A stretch of 64,000 bases of DNA, from the NCBI RefSeq assembly GCF_014207535.1, contig NZ_JACHGK010000007.1:152831-216830 (forward strand), in the 5' to 3' direction. Position numbers and translations under genes: made by a program. Below the pieces are notes generated by a model. The model was not told where the DNA came from, made no database searches, and saw only the letters and a list, made by a program, of their open reading frames with translations. This DNA is from Bacillus benzoevorans (GTDB taxonomy: Bacteria > Bacillota > Bacilli > Bacillales > Cytobacillaceae). Below, in pieces: positions 17,806-26,893 of the stretch (positions are counted from its first letter, which is position 1; the number at the start of each line of letters is the position of its first letter).

Positions 17806-18046
17806 CAAATGCGCCTTGGCGTATTTGCGCCCGATTTTTTTCTCACTCAAAGCGCCACGTCCTTATGTCTAGCCTGACTAGGACGTCCTGTCCGTCGTCG
17901 AGCTCGCTCGAAAAAATTCCTTTAAAAAATCGAGGCATCCGCCGGAGGCTTTACCTTTATTCAGCCAGGGTTTGACCTCATTGAATGCACAACTCATATA
18001 CATCCATCTCGACGCTTACAGAACTGTAGACTTCTGCTGAATAAAG
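17806..18046. repeat. Interspersed repeat-like sequence in the asnB-metK gap
   Basis: The 470-bp gap holds no convincing gene. It contains a GC-rich stretch with GCGCC motifs, a segment GCTCGAAAAAATTCCTTT, and an 11-bp inverted repeat CTTTATTCAGC (17955-17965) / GCTGAATAAAG (18036-18046). A shortened copy of the first half lies at 29376-29440, before ytlA. It is probably a degenerate non-coding repeat of this genome. Confidence 0.5.
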
Positions 18047-18213
18047 TAAAAAAACATACTCTCTTATACTACCACTAATTTTTTTATAATGGCATGCTGG
18101 AAATAAAAAATCAATGTGAAAACATCATATTCTTTGTAAGAAGTGAATATGGGTGGAAGAGAGGCGAAAAAAGGGGTGCATTCACCGATGCATCCCCATT
18201 TTATTCTTTGTTA

Positions 18214-19419
18214 TTATTTACCTTGTGCCAGCTGTTTTAACAATTCAGCCTTATCTGTACGTTCCCACGGAAGATCCACATCTGTACGGCCAAAATGTCC
18301 GTATGCCGCCGTTTGTTTATAAATCGGACGGCGAAGATCCAGCATCCGGATAATTCCTGCTGGGCGAAGATCGAAGTGTTGGCTTACAAGGTTCACCAGT
18401 ACATCTTCCTCTACTTGTCCCGTTCCAAATGTATCAATCGAAATCGAAACAGGCCGCGCAACTCCGATGGCATATGCCAGCTGGACTTCTACTTTATCAG
18501 CTAATCCGGCAGCAACAATATTTTTCGCTACATATCGAGCAGCATAGGCAGCAGAACGGTCCACTTTCGTTGGATCTTTACCGGAGAATGCACCACCGCC
18601 GTGACGAGCATAGCCGCCATAAGTATCAACGATAATTTTACGGCCTGTTAATCCGGCATCCCCCTGAGGTCCGCCAATGACAAAACGCCCGGTTGGATTA
18701 ATAAAATATTTTGTTTGCTCATCAAGAAGTTCCTGAGGCACTATTGGCGCGATCACAAATTCCTTTAAATCACTTTTAATTTGTTCCAGCGTAATTTCAG
18801 GATGATGCTGAGTAGAGATGACAATCGTATCAACACGAACAGGTTTGTTATTTTCATCGTATTCTACTGTTACCTGTGTTTTACCATCAGGACGGAGATA
18901 TGGGATAATCTCCTGTTTTCGAACATCAGCTAAGCGGCGCGCTAGATTGTGAGCTAAGGAAATCGGAAGCGGCATTAATTCTTTTGTTTCATTGGACGCA
19001 AAACCAAACATTAATCCTTGATCTCCTGCTCCGATAGCATCGATTTCTTCCTCTGACATGCTTCCTTCACGCGCTTCTAATGCTTTGTCAACGCCCATCG
19101 CAATATCTGGAGATTGTTCATCAATAGAAGTCAAAACGGCACATGTTTTATAATCAAAGCCATATTTTGCTCTTACGTAACCAATTTCTTTAATCGTTCC
19201 GCGTACGATTTTCGGAATATCGACATAAGTAGAAGTTGAAATTTCACCAGTTACTAACACTAAGCCAGTATTAACTGATGTTTCTGCAGCAACACGAGCA
19301 TTAGGATCCTGTGCCAGAATGGCGTCTAAAATAGCATCAGAAATCTGGTCACAAATTTTATCCGGATGGCCTTCTGTAACAGATTCAGAAGTAAACAAAC
19401 GATGTTTTTTTGTTGACAA
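18214..19419 (-). CDS. metK: S-adenosylmethionine synthetase
   Basis: This 401-residue enzyme makes SAM from methionine and ATP. Signature motifs are GHPDKICDQISDAILDA near residue 17, GAGDQGLMFGFA near 118 and the glycine-rich loop GGGAFSGKD near 265. The start is a TTG at 19419 with AAGGAGGAG upstream, which aligns the N-terminus with other MetK (STKKHRLFTSESVTEG). It is controlled by the SAM-I riboswitch in its leader. Confidence 0.95.
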   Translation of the reverse strand: MSTKKHRLFTSESVTEGHPDKICDQISDAILDAILAQDPNARVAAETSVNTGLVLVTGEISTSTYVDIPKIVRGTIKEIGYVRAKYGFDYKTCAVLTSIDEQSPDIAMGVDKALEAREGSMSEEEIDAIGAGDQGLMFGFASNETKELMPLPISLAHNLARRLADVRKQEIIPYLRPDGKTQVTVEYDENNKPVRVDTIVISTQHHPEITLEQIKSDLKEFVIAPIVPQELLDEQTKYFINPTGRFVIGGPQGDAGLTGRKIIVDTYGGYARHGGGAFSGKDPTKVDRSAAYAARYVAKNIVAAGLADKVEVQLAYAIGVARPVSISIDTFGTGQVEEDVLVNLVSQHFDLRPAGIIRMLDLRRPIYKQTAAYGHFGRTDVDLPWERTDKAELLKQLAQGK

Positions 19420-19707
19420 TCTTTTTCTCCTCCTTGAAAAGGGAAAGCTTGTTCCATTCATATTCCTTTTCCTCTATGATGAAATGAATGAACTTTCCAG
19501 CCTTTTACTAGTATATACGTTAATGATTTGGAGGTGCTTCAAATATGTTTAAAGAACCCCTATTGATACGGAACTCATTCCCTAAGTAGTATGGAAAAAT
19601 AAGCGGGTTTTATCCTTTGTAAACATGGACATCATAGCTTTTTAAATAAATCCCTTTATCATGTTTCATGCATCGAAAGCCGATCTTAGCCTTATGGCAA
19701 AATAAAA

Positions 19708-19971
19708 AACCTTTCCATCATGTGAAAAGGTTGAAAGCAATCGATTCGCACTTTTCACTCTTATCGTTCAAGGAATGATGTCCTTGCCTCAGTTAAGCAC
19801 CTTTTCTTTGAAGAACGACAATGGCTCGACTCGCTGTTTATATAACAGGCTTTTTCAGTAGTTTCTTAGAAAAAACCTAAAGCAGCAAGATGATTTTGCC
19901 AGGGCGTAATTCTTTAAGCAGGTTGCTGGGTTTCATAGGGTCTGTCCCTCCACCAGCTCGGGATAAGAGAG
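19708..19971 (-). promoter_or_regulatory. SAM-I (S-box) riboswitch of metK with extended P3
   Basis: Minus strand order: P1 5' strand CTCTTATCCC (near 19971), GAGGGACAGACCCTATGAAACC, CAGCAACC, then GGTGCTTAACTGAGGCA, and the P1 3' strand GATAAGAGTG near 19756. An intrinsic terminator stem AACCTTTTCAC/GGAAAGGTT with a T run follows (19708-19732). These are the conserved S-box blocks. The stretch between AACC and AAGG (P3) is about 124 nt, against about 33 nt in B. subtilis yitJ. SAM binding should terminate transcription before metK. About 290 nt of leader without visible features separate the terminator from the start codon. Confidence 0.93.
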
Positions 19972-19988
19972 TATCCGTTCAAATTAAA

Positions 19989-20018
19989 ATCTTACCGTAC
20001 AAATATGAATAAAGTCAA
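19989..20018 (-). promoter_or_regulatory. Probable metK promoter
   Basis: On the minus strand TTGACT (20013-20018) and TAAGAT (19989-19994) are 18 bp apart, about 18 bp before the S-box P1 stem. Confidence 0.65.
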
Positions 20019-20130
20019 TCCTTTTACCTTTTCCTATTATATTATTAAATTATTCAAACCATTTCCTTATTTTTATTTCTTTAGAAAAAATAAATATTTT
20101 TTATTTAATAGTGTGATTAATTAGATGTAT

Positions 20131-20141
20131 TGTGTTATACT
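20131..20141 (+). promoter_or_regulatory. CcpN-like operator over the pckA -10 region
   Basis: TGTGTTATACT fits the published CcpN motif TRTGHYATAYW at all positions and contains a -10-like TATACT. In B. subtilis CcpN represses pckA and gapB during glycolytic growth by binding at their promoters. Position and target agree; binding is inferred. Confidence 0.55.
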
Positions 20142-20197
20142 TTTTAAAAAATGTTTTACAACTCAAATATTTTGAATAAAAGGAAGGTACTCATCGG

Positions 20198-21784
20198 ATG
20201 AATTCTGTAAGTAAGACGAATGAAGTGAACGAATTACTTAAGGGCAGTAATGTTTTGAATCAGCTATCTGTTTCTCAGCTTGTGGAAAAAGTCATTGAAA
20301 GAAACGAAGGTGTTTTAACATCTACTGGTGCTGTTCGTGCGACAACAGGTAAATATACAGGCCGCTCTCCGAAAGATAAATATATTGTAGAGGAAGAATC
20401 TGTAAAGGATAAAATTGATTGGGGTGCAGTAAATCAGCCAATTTCTGAACAGATTTTTGCAAACCTTTTGAATAAAGTATTAGATTTTCTTAAAGCGAAA
20501 GAAGAAGTATTTGTTTTCAGAGGTTTTGCCGGTGCTGATACAAAATACCGTTTACCGATCCAGGTAATCAATGAATATGCATGGCATAATTTATTCGCTC
20601 ATCAATTATTTATTCGTCCAACTCAGGAAGAGTTAGCTAGTCACGAAGCTGGTTTCACCATCATTTCTGCACCAAACTTTAAAGCAGATCCTGCGATTGA
20701 TGGAACGACATCAGAAACATTTATCATTATATCTTTTGAAAAACGAATTGTATTAATAGGCGGAACTGAATATGCAGGTGAAATTAAAAAATCTGTATTC
20801 TCTCTTATGAATTATCTGCTCCCTGAAAGCGGTATCTTGTCTATGCATTGTTCCGCAAACGTTGGCCGTGAAGGAGATGTTGCCCTTTTCTTCGGTTTAT
20901 CAGGTACAGGAAAAACAACCCTATCTGCAGACCCTAACCGCCGTTTAATCGGGGACGATGAACACGGATGGTCTAACAATGGCGTATTTAACATTGAAGG
21001 CGGCTGCTACGCAAAATGTATCAACCTATCCCGTGAAAAAGAACCGCAAATCTTTGATGCTATCCGTTTCGGTTCAGTATTAGAAAATGTTATTCTCGAT
21101 AATGATTCACGGATTGCAGATTATGATGATGGTTCATTAACTGAAAATACCCGTGCGGCATACCCGCTTCAAGCCATTGATAATATTGTGGATCCAAGCG
21201 TTGCCGGTCATCCGCAAGCTATTGTTTTCCTAACTGCTGATGCATCCGGGGTATTGCCTCCGATCGCTAAACTTTCAAAAGAACAGGCTATGTACCACTT
21301 CTTAAGCGGTTATACATCAAAGTTAGCCGGAACAGAACGCGGGGTTACAACTCCTGAAGCAACTTTCTCTACATGCTTCGGTTCACCGTTCTTACCGCTT
21401 CCTGCTACACGATATGCTGCTATGCTCGGTGAAAAAATCAGTCAGCATAATGCAAGTGTATTCCTTGTCAACACAGGTTGGACCGGCGGAGAATACGGAG
21501 TCGGCAGCCGGATGAAACTAAGCTATACCCGTTCCATGGTGCACGCGGCATTAGATGGAGAACTAAATAACATAGAAACGAAAAAAGATGAAGTGTTTGG
21601 TCTTGATATTCCTTTACATGTTCCCGGTGTTCCTGATCACGTTCTTCAGCCAAATCAAACATGGGAAAATCAAGAAGAATACTATGCGAAAGCAAAAGAA
21701 CTGGCCAATAAATTCCGTGAAAACTTTAATAAATTCAAAAATGTGGCACCTGAAATTATTGAAAAGGGCGGCCCTGTTGCTTAA
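20198..21784 (+). CDS. pckA: Phosphoenolpyruvate carboxykinase (ATP)
   Basis: This 528-residue gluconeogenic enzyme converts oxaloacetate and ATP to phosphoenolpyruvate. The kinase motif GLSGTGKTTLS is near residue 233. The substrate and metal loops (TGRSPKDKYIV near 53, IGDDEHGW near 250) are intact. AGGAAGGT precedes the ATG. It is divergent from metK, monocistronic, and closed by a hairpin terminator. Confidence 0.95.
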   Translation: MNSVSKTNEVNELLKGSNVLNQLSVSQLVEKVIERNEGVLTSTGAVRATTGKYTGRSPKDKYIVEEESVKDKIDWGAVNQPISEQIFANLLNKVLDFLKAKEEVFVFRGFAGADTKYRLPIQVINEYAWHNLFAHQLFIRPTQEELASHEAGFTIISAPNFKADPAIDGTTSETFIIISFEKRIVLIGGTEYAGEIKKSVFSLMNYLLPESGILSMHCSANVGREGDVALFFGLSGTGKTTLSADPNRRLIGDDEHGWSNNGVFNIEGGCYAKCINLSREKEPQIFDAIRFGSVLENVILDNDSRIADYDDGSLTENTRAAYPLQAIDNIVDPSVAGHPQAIVFLTADASGVLPPIAKLSKEQAMYHFLSGYTSKLAGTERGVTTPEATFSTCFGSPFLPLPATRYAAMLGEKISQHNASVFLVNTGWTGGEYGVGSRMKLSYTRSMVHAALDGELNNIETKKDEVFGLDIPLHVPGVPDHVLQPNQTWENQEEYYAKAKELANKFRENFNKFKNVAPEIIEKGGPVA

Positions 21785-21822
21785 TTAAATACTAGACTGT
21801 TAGCTTAATGGTTTGATAGATT

Positions 21823-21856
21823 AAAAGAAATCGGATGCATATCCGATTTCTTTTTT
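21823..21856 (+). terminator. Terminator of pckA
   Basis: AAAGAAATCGGAT and ATCCGATTTCTTT form a strong stem followed by a T run, about 40 bp after the stop. Confidence 0.85.
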
Positions 21857-21943
21857 GTATGATTGAACTTTGCCATAACAATAATTATCAGATTTATTTT
21901 AATTTTACAATAATAATTGTGAAACTGCAAACAAACTACCTTA

Positions 21944-22831
21944 TCAGTGCATAAAATACATATTCTCCATAGCTGTCTTTAAATAATCAATAAATAAATG
22001 AACTTCGTTTGTTACAGCTTTTGTGATGATATATGTGGAAGACGTCGGAAGATTTATATTCTCCGTTTCGATCTTCCGCAATCTTTTCTGATTCAGTTCA
22101 TCCCTGACCATGGTATAGGGTAAGCAGGAAACCCCCAGTCCCTGTTCAATAAACCGCTTCGTTACTTCTATTTGATTGACCTTCATCGTGCGGACTGCCG
22201 GGTAAGATCTTTTAATCTCATTCAATAACTGCTCCCAATAATCCGGATGGTTATGGGTGATTAATTTGTATTTTTGCAAAACCGCCTTTTCATCATCCAT
22301 ATGATCTGTATCAGCGGGATAAGGTCCGGTAAAGATCACAGGCTCTTCGTGGATAATCTGGCAGTTAATATTTGTCTGAATAGGCTTTATTCTTGTTAAT
22401 CCTAAATGCGCTCGTCCTGCACTGAGTTCTTCCCCGATTTCATAAGAATTAAGAACATTAATAAGTACTTCAATAGACGGATGACAGTCCATAAAACCCC
22501 TTAGGATGGATGGCAGAATAGAGGAAGCAATCTGCGGAGCAGCGGCAATAATAAGTTTTCGCTCATAGCCTTGTTTCCATAATTCAAACTGTTCTAAACC
22601 CTGCTCATATTTCTCTATGATATCCTTTGCATAAGGAAGAAAATGGATTCCAGCTGAAGTTAAGGAAATACTCTTTCCATTTCTGTCAAATAACTGAATA
22701 TGCAGATGTTCTTCAAGCCTATGAATATGCTTCGTAATGGCCGGCTGTGTGAGAAACAATTCTTCTGAGGCCTTGCGAAAATTTTCGTATTTAGCTGCAG
22801 TGATAAATGTTTTTAGCCATTTAATGTCCAT
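21944..22831 (-). CDS. LysR-family transcriptional regulator
   Basis: This 295-residue regulator has an N-terminal winged helix-turn-helix (MDIKWLKTFITAAKYENF, then SEELFLTQPAITKHI at about 27-41) and a LysR substrate-binding domain after residue 90. The start is the ATG at 22831 behind AAGGGAAC; an upstream in-frame codon adds seven unlikely residues. It is divergent from a methyltransferase gene at 22969, a common layout in which LysR proteins control their neighbour. Which subfamily it belongs to is not clear. Confidence 0.85.
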   Translation of the reverse strand: MDIKWLKTFITAAKYENFRKASEELFLTQPAITKHIHRLEEHLHIQLFDRNGKSISLTSAGIHFLPYAKDIIEKYEQGLEQFELWKQGYERKLIIAAAPQIASSILPSILRGFMDCHPSIEVLINVLNSYEIGEELSAGRAHLGLTRIKPIQTNINCQIIHEEPVIFTGPYPADTDHMDDEKAVLQKYKLITHNHPDYWEQLLNEIKRSYPAVRTMKVNQIEVTKRFIEQGLGVSCLPYTMVRDELNQKRLRKIETENINLPTSSTYIITKAVTNEVHLFIDYLKTAMENMYFMH

Positions 22832-22968
22832 ATGGTTCCCTTCTAATAACACATCGTTATTAATTTCCTTATTTTTTGTTAATTTTCATTATCCATCTAA
22901 ACGATTATACTCAAGTTAACAAAATTTTACAGTATTATAAATTATATAAAAAGGGAGAGAAAGCAGCG

Positions 22969-23745
22969 ATGGAAAAGATGAATAGCGCGAAAGACATTTG
23001 GAATGCCGGTTTATATGATGGGAAGCATTCTTTTGTATCGAAATACGGAAGTGGGATCATGGAATTATTAGCACCTCTTGAAGGCGAGAAAATCCTTGAC
23101 CTTGGCTGCGGTACCGGGGATTTGGCAAAAAAACTGTTCGACCGTAAAATAGATGTAATCGGTGTTGATCAGTCAGAAAATATGATTCAACAAGCGAAGG
23201 AAAAATATCCTCATATCCCATTTAAGGTAGAGGATGCAGCAAAATTAAATTATCAAGGCGAATTTGATGCCGTATTCTCCAATGCAACCCTTCATTGGGT
23301 TAAACAAGCTCAAGAGGCTTTGCACAGCATTTATCATAGCCTAAAACAAGGCGGAAGATTTGTTGCCGAATTTGGCGGGAAAGGAAATGTGCAAACCATT
23401 ACCGATGCCATTATTGCTCATTTAAAAATAGCAGGAATCACTTACCAACAGGAACAATTCCCTTGGTACTATCCAAGTATTGCCGAATATACTTCATTGA
23501 TGGAAGAGGCTGGATTCCGGGTAACCTTTGCCCAGCATTTCGATCGTCCGACCCCATTGGATGGTGAGGATGGATTAAGAAACTGGATTAAAATGTTTGG
23601 CAGCCAGCTGTTAAATAGGGTCGAGACCGACAAGCAGAATCGGATCATCCTGAATGTTGAGGAACAAGTAAGGGAAAAATTATATGCTGATGGCCGCTGG
23701 ACAGCTGATTATAAAAGAATCCGTGTAATAGGAGTAAAAGAATAA
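22969..23745 (+). CDS. Class I SAM-dependent methyltransferase (trans-aconitate methyltransferase-like)
   Basis: This 258-residue methyltransferase has motif I ILDLGCGTGDLA near residue 42, a following acidic residue in VIGVDQSENM, and FDAVFSNATLHWV, which is the run typical of the trans-aconitate 2-methyltransferase group. GGGAGAG lies nine bases before the ATG at 22969; longer upstream readings lack a ribosome site. The substrate is not known. The divergent LysR gene may regulate it. Confidence 0.8.
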   Translation: MEKMNSAKDIWNAGLYDGKHSFVSKYGSGIMELLAPLEGEKILDLGCGTGDLAKKLFDRKIDVIGVDQSENMIQQAKEKYPHIPFKVEDAAKLNYQGEFDAVFSNATLHWVKQAQEALHSIYHSLKQGGRFVAEFGGKGNVQTITDAIIAHLKIAGITYQQEQFPWYYPSIAEYTSLMEEAGFRVTFAQHFDRPTPLDGEDGLRNWIKMFGSQLLNRVETDKQNRIILNVEEQVREKLYADGRWTADYKRIRVIGVKE

Positions 23746-23754
23746 TTGCCTGCC

Positions 23755-23782
23755 AAGGCCTCATAAAATCTTATGGGGCCTT
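23755..23782 (+). terminator. Weak hairpin between the methyltransferase and GNAT genes
   Basis: AAGGCCTCATAA pairs with TTATGGGGCCTT. There is no clear T run, so termination is uncertain. The genes converge here. Confidence 0.45.
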
Positions 23783-23810
23783 CATAACGTTCAATCATAT
23801 AACAGCATGG

Positions 23811-24302
23811 TTACGTTAGTAGTGGTTTAATCATATTATACCAGGTAACTCCGCCATGCTCGGAGTTGGAAACACCATGGTTATTAAAGCCAAAGTTCTC
23901 ATAAAAGCGGATCAAGTTCTCTTTGCAGGTGAGTGTAATCGTTTCACATTTGCGCGCTCTCGCCTCTTTTTCCAGAGCACTGAGCAGCGCTTGAGCAACT
24001 CCCCGCTTTTGAAATGCAGGGGACACAGCTAAGCCTAACACACTTTGGTGCCCTCCTGTTGCGGGATTCTCTTTAATTTCCGTAAACAAATCGTCGGTGA
24101 TAAATGCTGTATGAATGATCGGTCCATTCACTAAACCAATGATTTCCCCTTCTTCTTCCGCGACAAAAAAGCTATCCGGAATAAGTCTGATCCGTTTTTC
24201 AAAGGCTCCTCCCGTTGCCGCCTCCTCAATTGGAAAACATTGCTGCTCTACGGCCGTTACTGCAGCTAAATCCCCCATTTTCACATTGCGTATATGTAAC
24301 AT
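23811..24302 (-). CDS. GNAT-family N-acetyltransferase
   Basis: This 163-residue acetyltransferase has the acetyl-CoA loop SPAFQKRGVAQALLSALE (motif A, Q-x-x-G-x-A) near residue 103. It starts at the ATG 24302 (MLHIRNVKMGDL), behind GGGAGG. The layout resembles the small-amine/serotonin-type GNATs found in Bacillus (EQQCFPIEEAAT). The substrate cannot be assigned. Confidence 0.82.
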   Translation of the reverse strand: MLHIRNVKMGDLAAVTAVEQQCFPIEEAATGGAFEKRIRLIPDSFFVAEEEGEIIGLVNGPIIHTAFITDDLFTEIKENPATGGHQSVLGLAVSPAFQKRGVAQALLSALEKEARARKCETITLTCKENLIRFYENFGFNNHGVSNSEHGGVTWYNMIKPLLT

Positions 24303-24450
24303 AAGACAAGCCTCCCTCCCGATCCATTTTAACACAGCAAAAAAAGGAAAGCAGTTCACTTGATTTTATCATGAAAAATTGGAATAATCTAAATATGTTT
24401 ATTACTACACAAATAGTGTTAAGATTAAAAGAAAAAGGGGCCTTAGGGAG

Positions 24451-24768
24451 ATGAACAAGACAGATTCAATAGCACGTAGAATACTAGGCTGGAAATTATA
24501 TAGCACTGGTAAATGGTACAATCATGAAAAAGGCGTATTTATCAACGAACAAGAGTTTCAACCACAATCGAATCTTGATCATGCCATGCTGATTGTGAAA
24601 AGATTAGAGGACTATGGCTATCAGTATACCCTCAAGGGAGATTCTGAAGTTTGTTTCGATAATCAATTTCATCACTCATGTGCAGCAGGTAATACGTTAG
24701 CAGAAGCCATTACAAATGCAGCCCATTTAATTGCCGATCAGAGTTCGCCGGCAGATGAATGGCTATAA
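24451..24768 (+). CDS. BC1872-family (phage ABA sandwich-type) small protein
   Basis: This 105-residue soluble protein starts MNKTDSIARRILGWKLYS. The arrangement of an alternating strand core with the segment NTLAEAITNAAHLI at the end fits the small 'BC1872/phage ABA sandwich' proteins found in Bacillus chromosomes and phages. The function is unknown. It stands alone between convergent or divergent neighbours and has its own terminator. Confidence 0.6.
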   Translation: MNKTDSIARRILGWKLYSTGKWYNHEKGVFINEQEFQPQSNLDHAMLIVKRLEDYGYQYTLKGDSEVCFDNQFHHSCAAGNTLAEAITNAAHLIADQSSPADEWL

Positions 24769-24772
24769 TAGT

Positions 24773-24803
24773 AAAAAGGTGTGGATTATTCTTCACACCT
24801 TTT
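24773..24803 (+). terminator. Bidirectional terminator at 24.8 kb
   Basis: AAAAAGGTGTG pairs with CACACCTTTT around a short loop. It lies between the convergent genes ending at 24768 and 24817. Confidence 0.75.
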
Positions 24804-24816
24804 CCTATTTTCTCGA

Positions 24817-25059
24817 TTAATTTGTTGTATTTAACGAAACGAGTTCATAGTAAATGGTTGTTTTCTCATTTTCCCATTCCAGCTTTTTAATTTTAGCGAT
24901 TGCATCTGGTTCACTGTCTTTTGTTTTCCGAACTTCAATTGGAATTTCCATGGGATAAAGCCGGTATTCATTTTTCACCAAAGTGAAATAATTTTCATTC
25001 ACCCGCTTTTCTTTTCCTTTTGTGACAATCATTGTATTTAATTCTAAAGGCATCCCCAT
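24817..25059 (-). CDS. DUF2584-type small conserved protein
   Basis: This 80-residue soluble protein starts MGMPLELNTMIVTKGKEKR and contains IPIEVRKTKDSEPDAIAKIK. Both are characteristic of a conserved Bacillaceae family (DUF2584) of unknown function. AAGGAGGAAAAA precedes the ATG. It lies just downstream of a hydrolase gene on the same strand, with a 50-bp gap. Confidence 0.65.
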   Translation of the reverse strand: MGMPLELNTMIVTKGKEKRVNENYFTLVKNEYRLYPMEIPIEVRKTKDSEPDAIAKIKKLEWENEKTTIYYELVSLNTTN

Positions 25060-25108
25060 ATTGTTTTTCCTCCTTTATACCATCGACCTTTGATAACTGT
25101 ATTCTACC

Positions 25109-25891
25109 TTAATTGACTTGCCTTTTCATCCATGCCGTTAAATCTGAAACGATCTGTCGATTGATGGCTGGCGGGAAGTAATGGGTAAACTCATCAAAGT
25201 ACCAAGTTTCTCCCCTTTTGTTCAGTTCTTTTAACCTTTTTTCCAGCCGGTAGGCATGCTCTACGGAGACGTTTTTGTCTTTTCGCCCATGAATAATCAA
25301 CACCGGCAGGGTTAATTTTTCCAGCATATAGATAGGAGTTCGTTCCCGGTACTGTTCCGGAACTTTGGCCGGTGTTCCCCCTATAACCCGTTTCATCATT
25401 CTCCGTAAATCCATTCGCTCCTCATACGTGAGGAACATGTCGCTGACCCCGCCCCATGTTACAATAGATGCAGCCTGCTGATAATGAATCGCCGTTAATA
25501 ACGCCATGACACCGCCGCGCGAAAAGCCAAAAATATGTACCCTTCTGACCCTCTCCAGAGAGTCCAAAAGCTCAAATCCGGAAAATGCATCTTCCCTGTC
25601 AGCGCCGGCAAAATCTTCATGCCCTTCTCCGCCTTGATTTCCGCGGTAAAAAGGGGCAAAAACAATGAACCCCTCTGCAGCAAATTGGATAATTCGTGAC
25701 GGTCTGACCTTTCCTACATTTTTAATGCCCCCGCGCAAATATAGAAACCCGTCATAATTTCTATCATCTTTCGGTTCTGCCAGCAAACCTTTGACCTTTA
25801 ATCCATCGTTAGATAAATAAGTAATGATCGATAATTCAATGGCGGGATTGGGTGATGGAAATCTCTGCTTCAATACCATTCGATTATTCAT
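25109..25891 (-). CDS. ytmA: Alpha/beta hydrolase (prolyl oligopeptidase-like), YtmA-type
   Basis: This protein of about 260 residues is an alpha/beta hydrolase. The nucleophile motif is GFSRGGVMAL near residue 125, the acid is in IHGRKDKNV, and the histidine is in DEFTHYFP near the C-terminus. I take the ATG at 25891 behind AAGGTGG; a GTG three codons upstream is possible. It resembles B. subtilis YtmA, a putative peptidase/hydrolase with no known substrate. Confidence 0.75.
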   Translation of the reverse strand: MNNRMVLKQRFPSPNPAIELSIITYLSNDGLKVKGLLAEPKDDRNYDGFLYLRGGIKNVGKVRPSRIIQFAAEGFIVFAPFYRGNQGGEGHEDFAGADREDAFSGFELLDSLERVRRVHIFGFSRGGVMALLTAIHYQQAASIVTWGGVSDMFLTYEERMDLRRMMKRVIGGTPAKVPEQYRERTPIYMLEKLTLPVLIIHGRKDKNVSVEHAYRLEKRLKELNKRGETWYFDEFTHYFPPAINRQIVSDLTAWMKRQVN

Positions 25892-26037
25892 TGTCGCCAC
25901 CTTATGCTTTCATCTTCTCAAGCTTATTATGCCTTTAATTTAGGAAATCATCATTTTCCTTGCCGCTTGCACAGCATGGTGATGATGAAAAAAATCCTGA
26001 AGGTTGAGTTCCTCCAGGAAATTAGATGAGTACCTGA

Positions 26038-26781
26038 TTATTGCGTAATAATAACGGGTCCTTCCTTTGTCACAATAACAGTATGTTCAATCTGTGCCAC
26101 AAAGCTCTTATCTTCTGTTGCATACGTCCATCCGTCGTTCTTTTGATATACTTCTTGCGCACCGGTTGAAATAAATGGTTCAAAAGCGATAACCATTCCT
26201 TCACGAAGCAATTCTTTATCCCATGAATCATAGTAGTTTAAAATATGGTCAGGCTCTTCATGCAGAGCTCTGCCGACTCCATGCCCGGTTAAATTCATTA
26301 TCACCGTGAATCCATTCTGCCTTGCTGTTTGATAAACCATTTTGCCGATAGCATTTTTCTTGCCGCCGACTTTAAATTTTGTTAACCCTGCTTCAAACGC
26401 CTTCTTTGCTGTTTCACACAGCTTTGTCAAGATCGGATCCCCTTCACCGACGACAAAGGATATGCCGGTATCGGCAAAATAACCATTTTTTGAACCGGAT
26501 ACATCGATATTGACCAAATCCCCTTCTTGGATCACCCGTTTTCCTGGAATACCGTGGGCCACTTCATCATTCACACTAATGCATGTAAACCCTGGAAAAT
26601 CATATTCACCTTTAGGACCGGAAATGGCGCCGTATTGTTCAAACAGTTCTCCGGCAAAATCATCCAGTTCCTTTGTCGTGATTCCTGGCTTTGTTTTCTT
26701 CACCATTTCATCCCGAATGGTTCCTATTATTTTACCGGCCTCTTTAAGACCTTGAAAATCCGCTTCTGTTTTTGCAATCAC
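26038..26781 (-). CDS. map: Type I methionine aminopeptidase
   Basis: This 247-residue metalloenzyme removes N-terminal methionine. Metal ligands are seen in VNIDVSGSKNGYFADTG (two Asp), the histidine in LTGHGVGRALHEEP, the glutamate in IAFEPF and a final glutamate in AQIEHTVIV. The length is like the second Bacillus enzyme (YflG/MapB) and it stands outside the ribosomal protein cluster, so it is probably not the sole copy in the genome. Confidence 0.93.
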   Translation of the reverse strand: MIAKTEADFQGLKEAGKIIGTIRDEMVKKTKPGITTKELDDFAGELFEQYGAISGPKGEYDFPGFTCISVNDEVAHGIPGKRVIQEGDLVNIDVSGSKNGYFADTGISFVVGEGDPILTKLCETAKKAFEAGLTKFKVGGKKNAIGKMVYQTARQNGFTVIMNLTGHGVGRALHEEPDHILNYYDSWDKELLREGMVIAFEPFISTGAQEVYQKNDGWTYATEDKSFVAQIEHTVIVTKEGPVIITQ

Positions 26782-26843
26782 TATACATTCCTTCTTTCAA
26801 TAAAAACTTAACATAAATATACCTTTTATTAATCATCCTCCAT

Positions 26844-26860
26844 ATTAACACAGTGTTAAT
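26844..26860. promoter_or_regulatory. 17-bp perfect palindrome upstream of map
   Basis: ATTAACAC-A-GTGTTAAT is a perfect 8+1+8 dyad about 60 bp before the map start. It may be an operator in the map promoter. No regulator is identified. Confidence 0.4.
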
Positions 26861-26893
26861 TAAAATTAAATGAATCGACGATTCGAAAAACGT

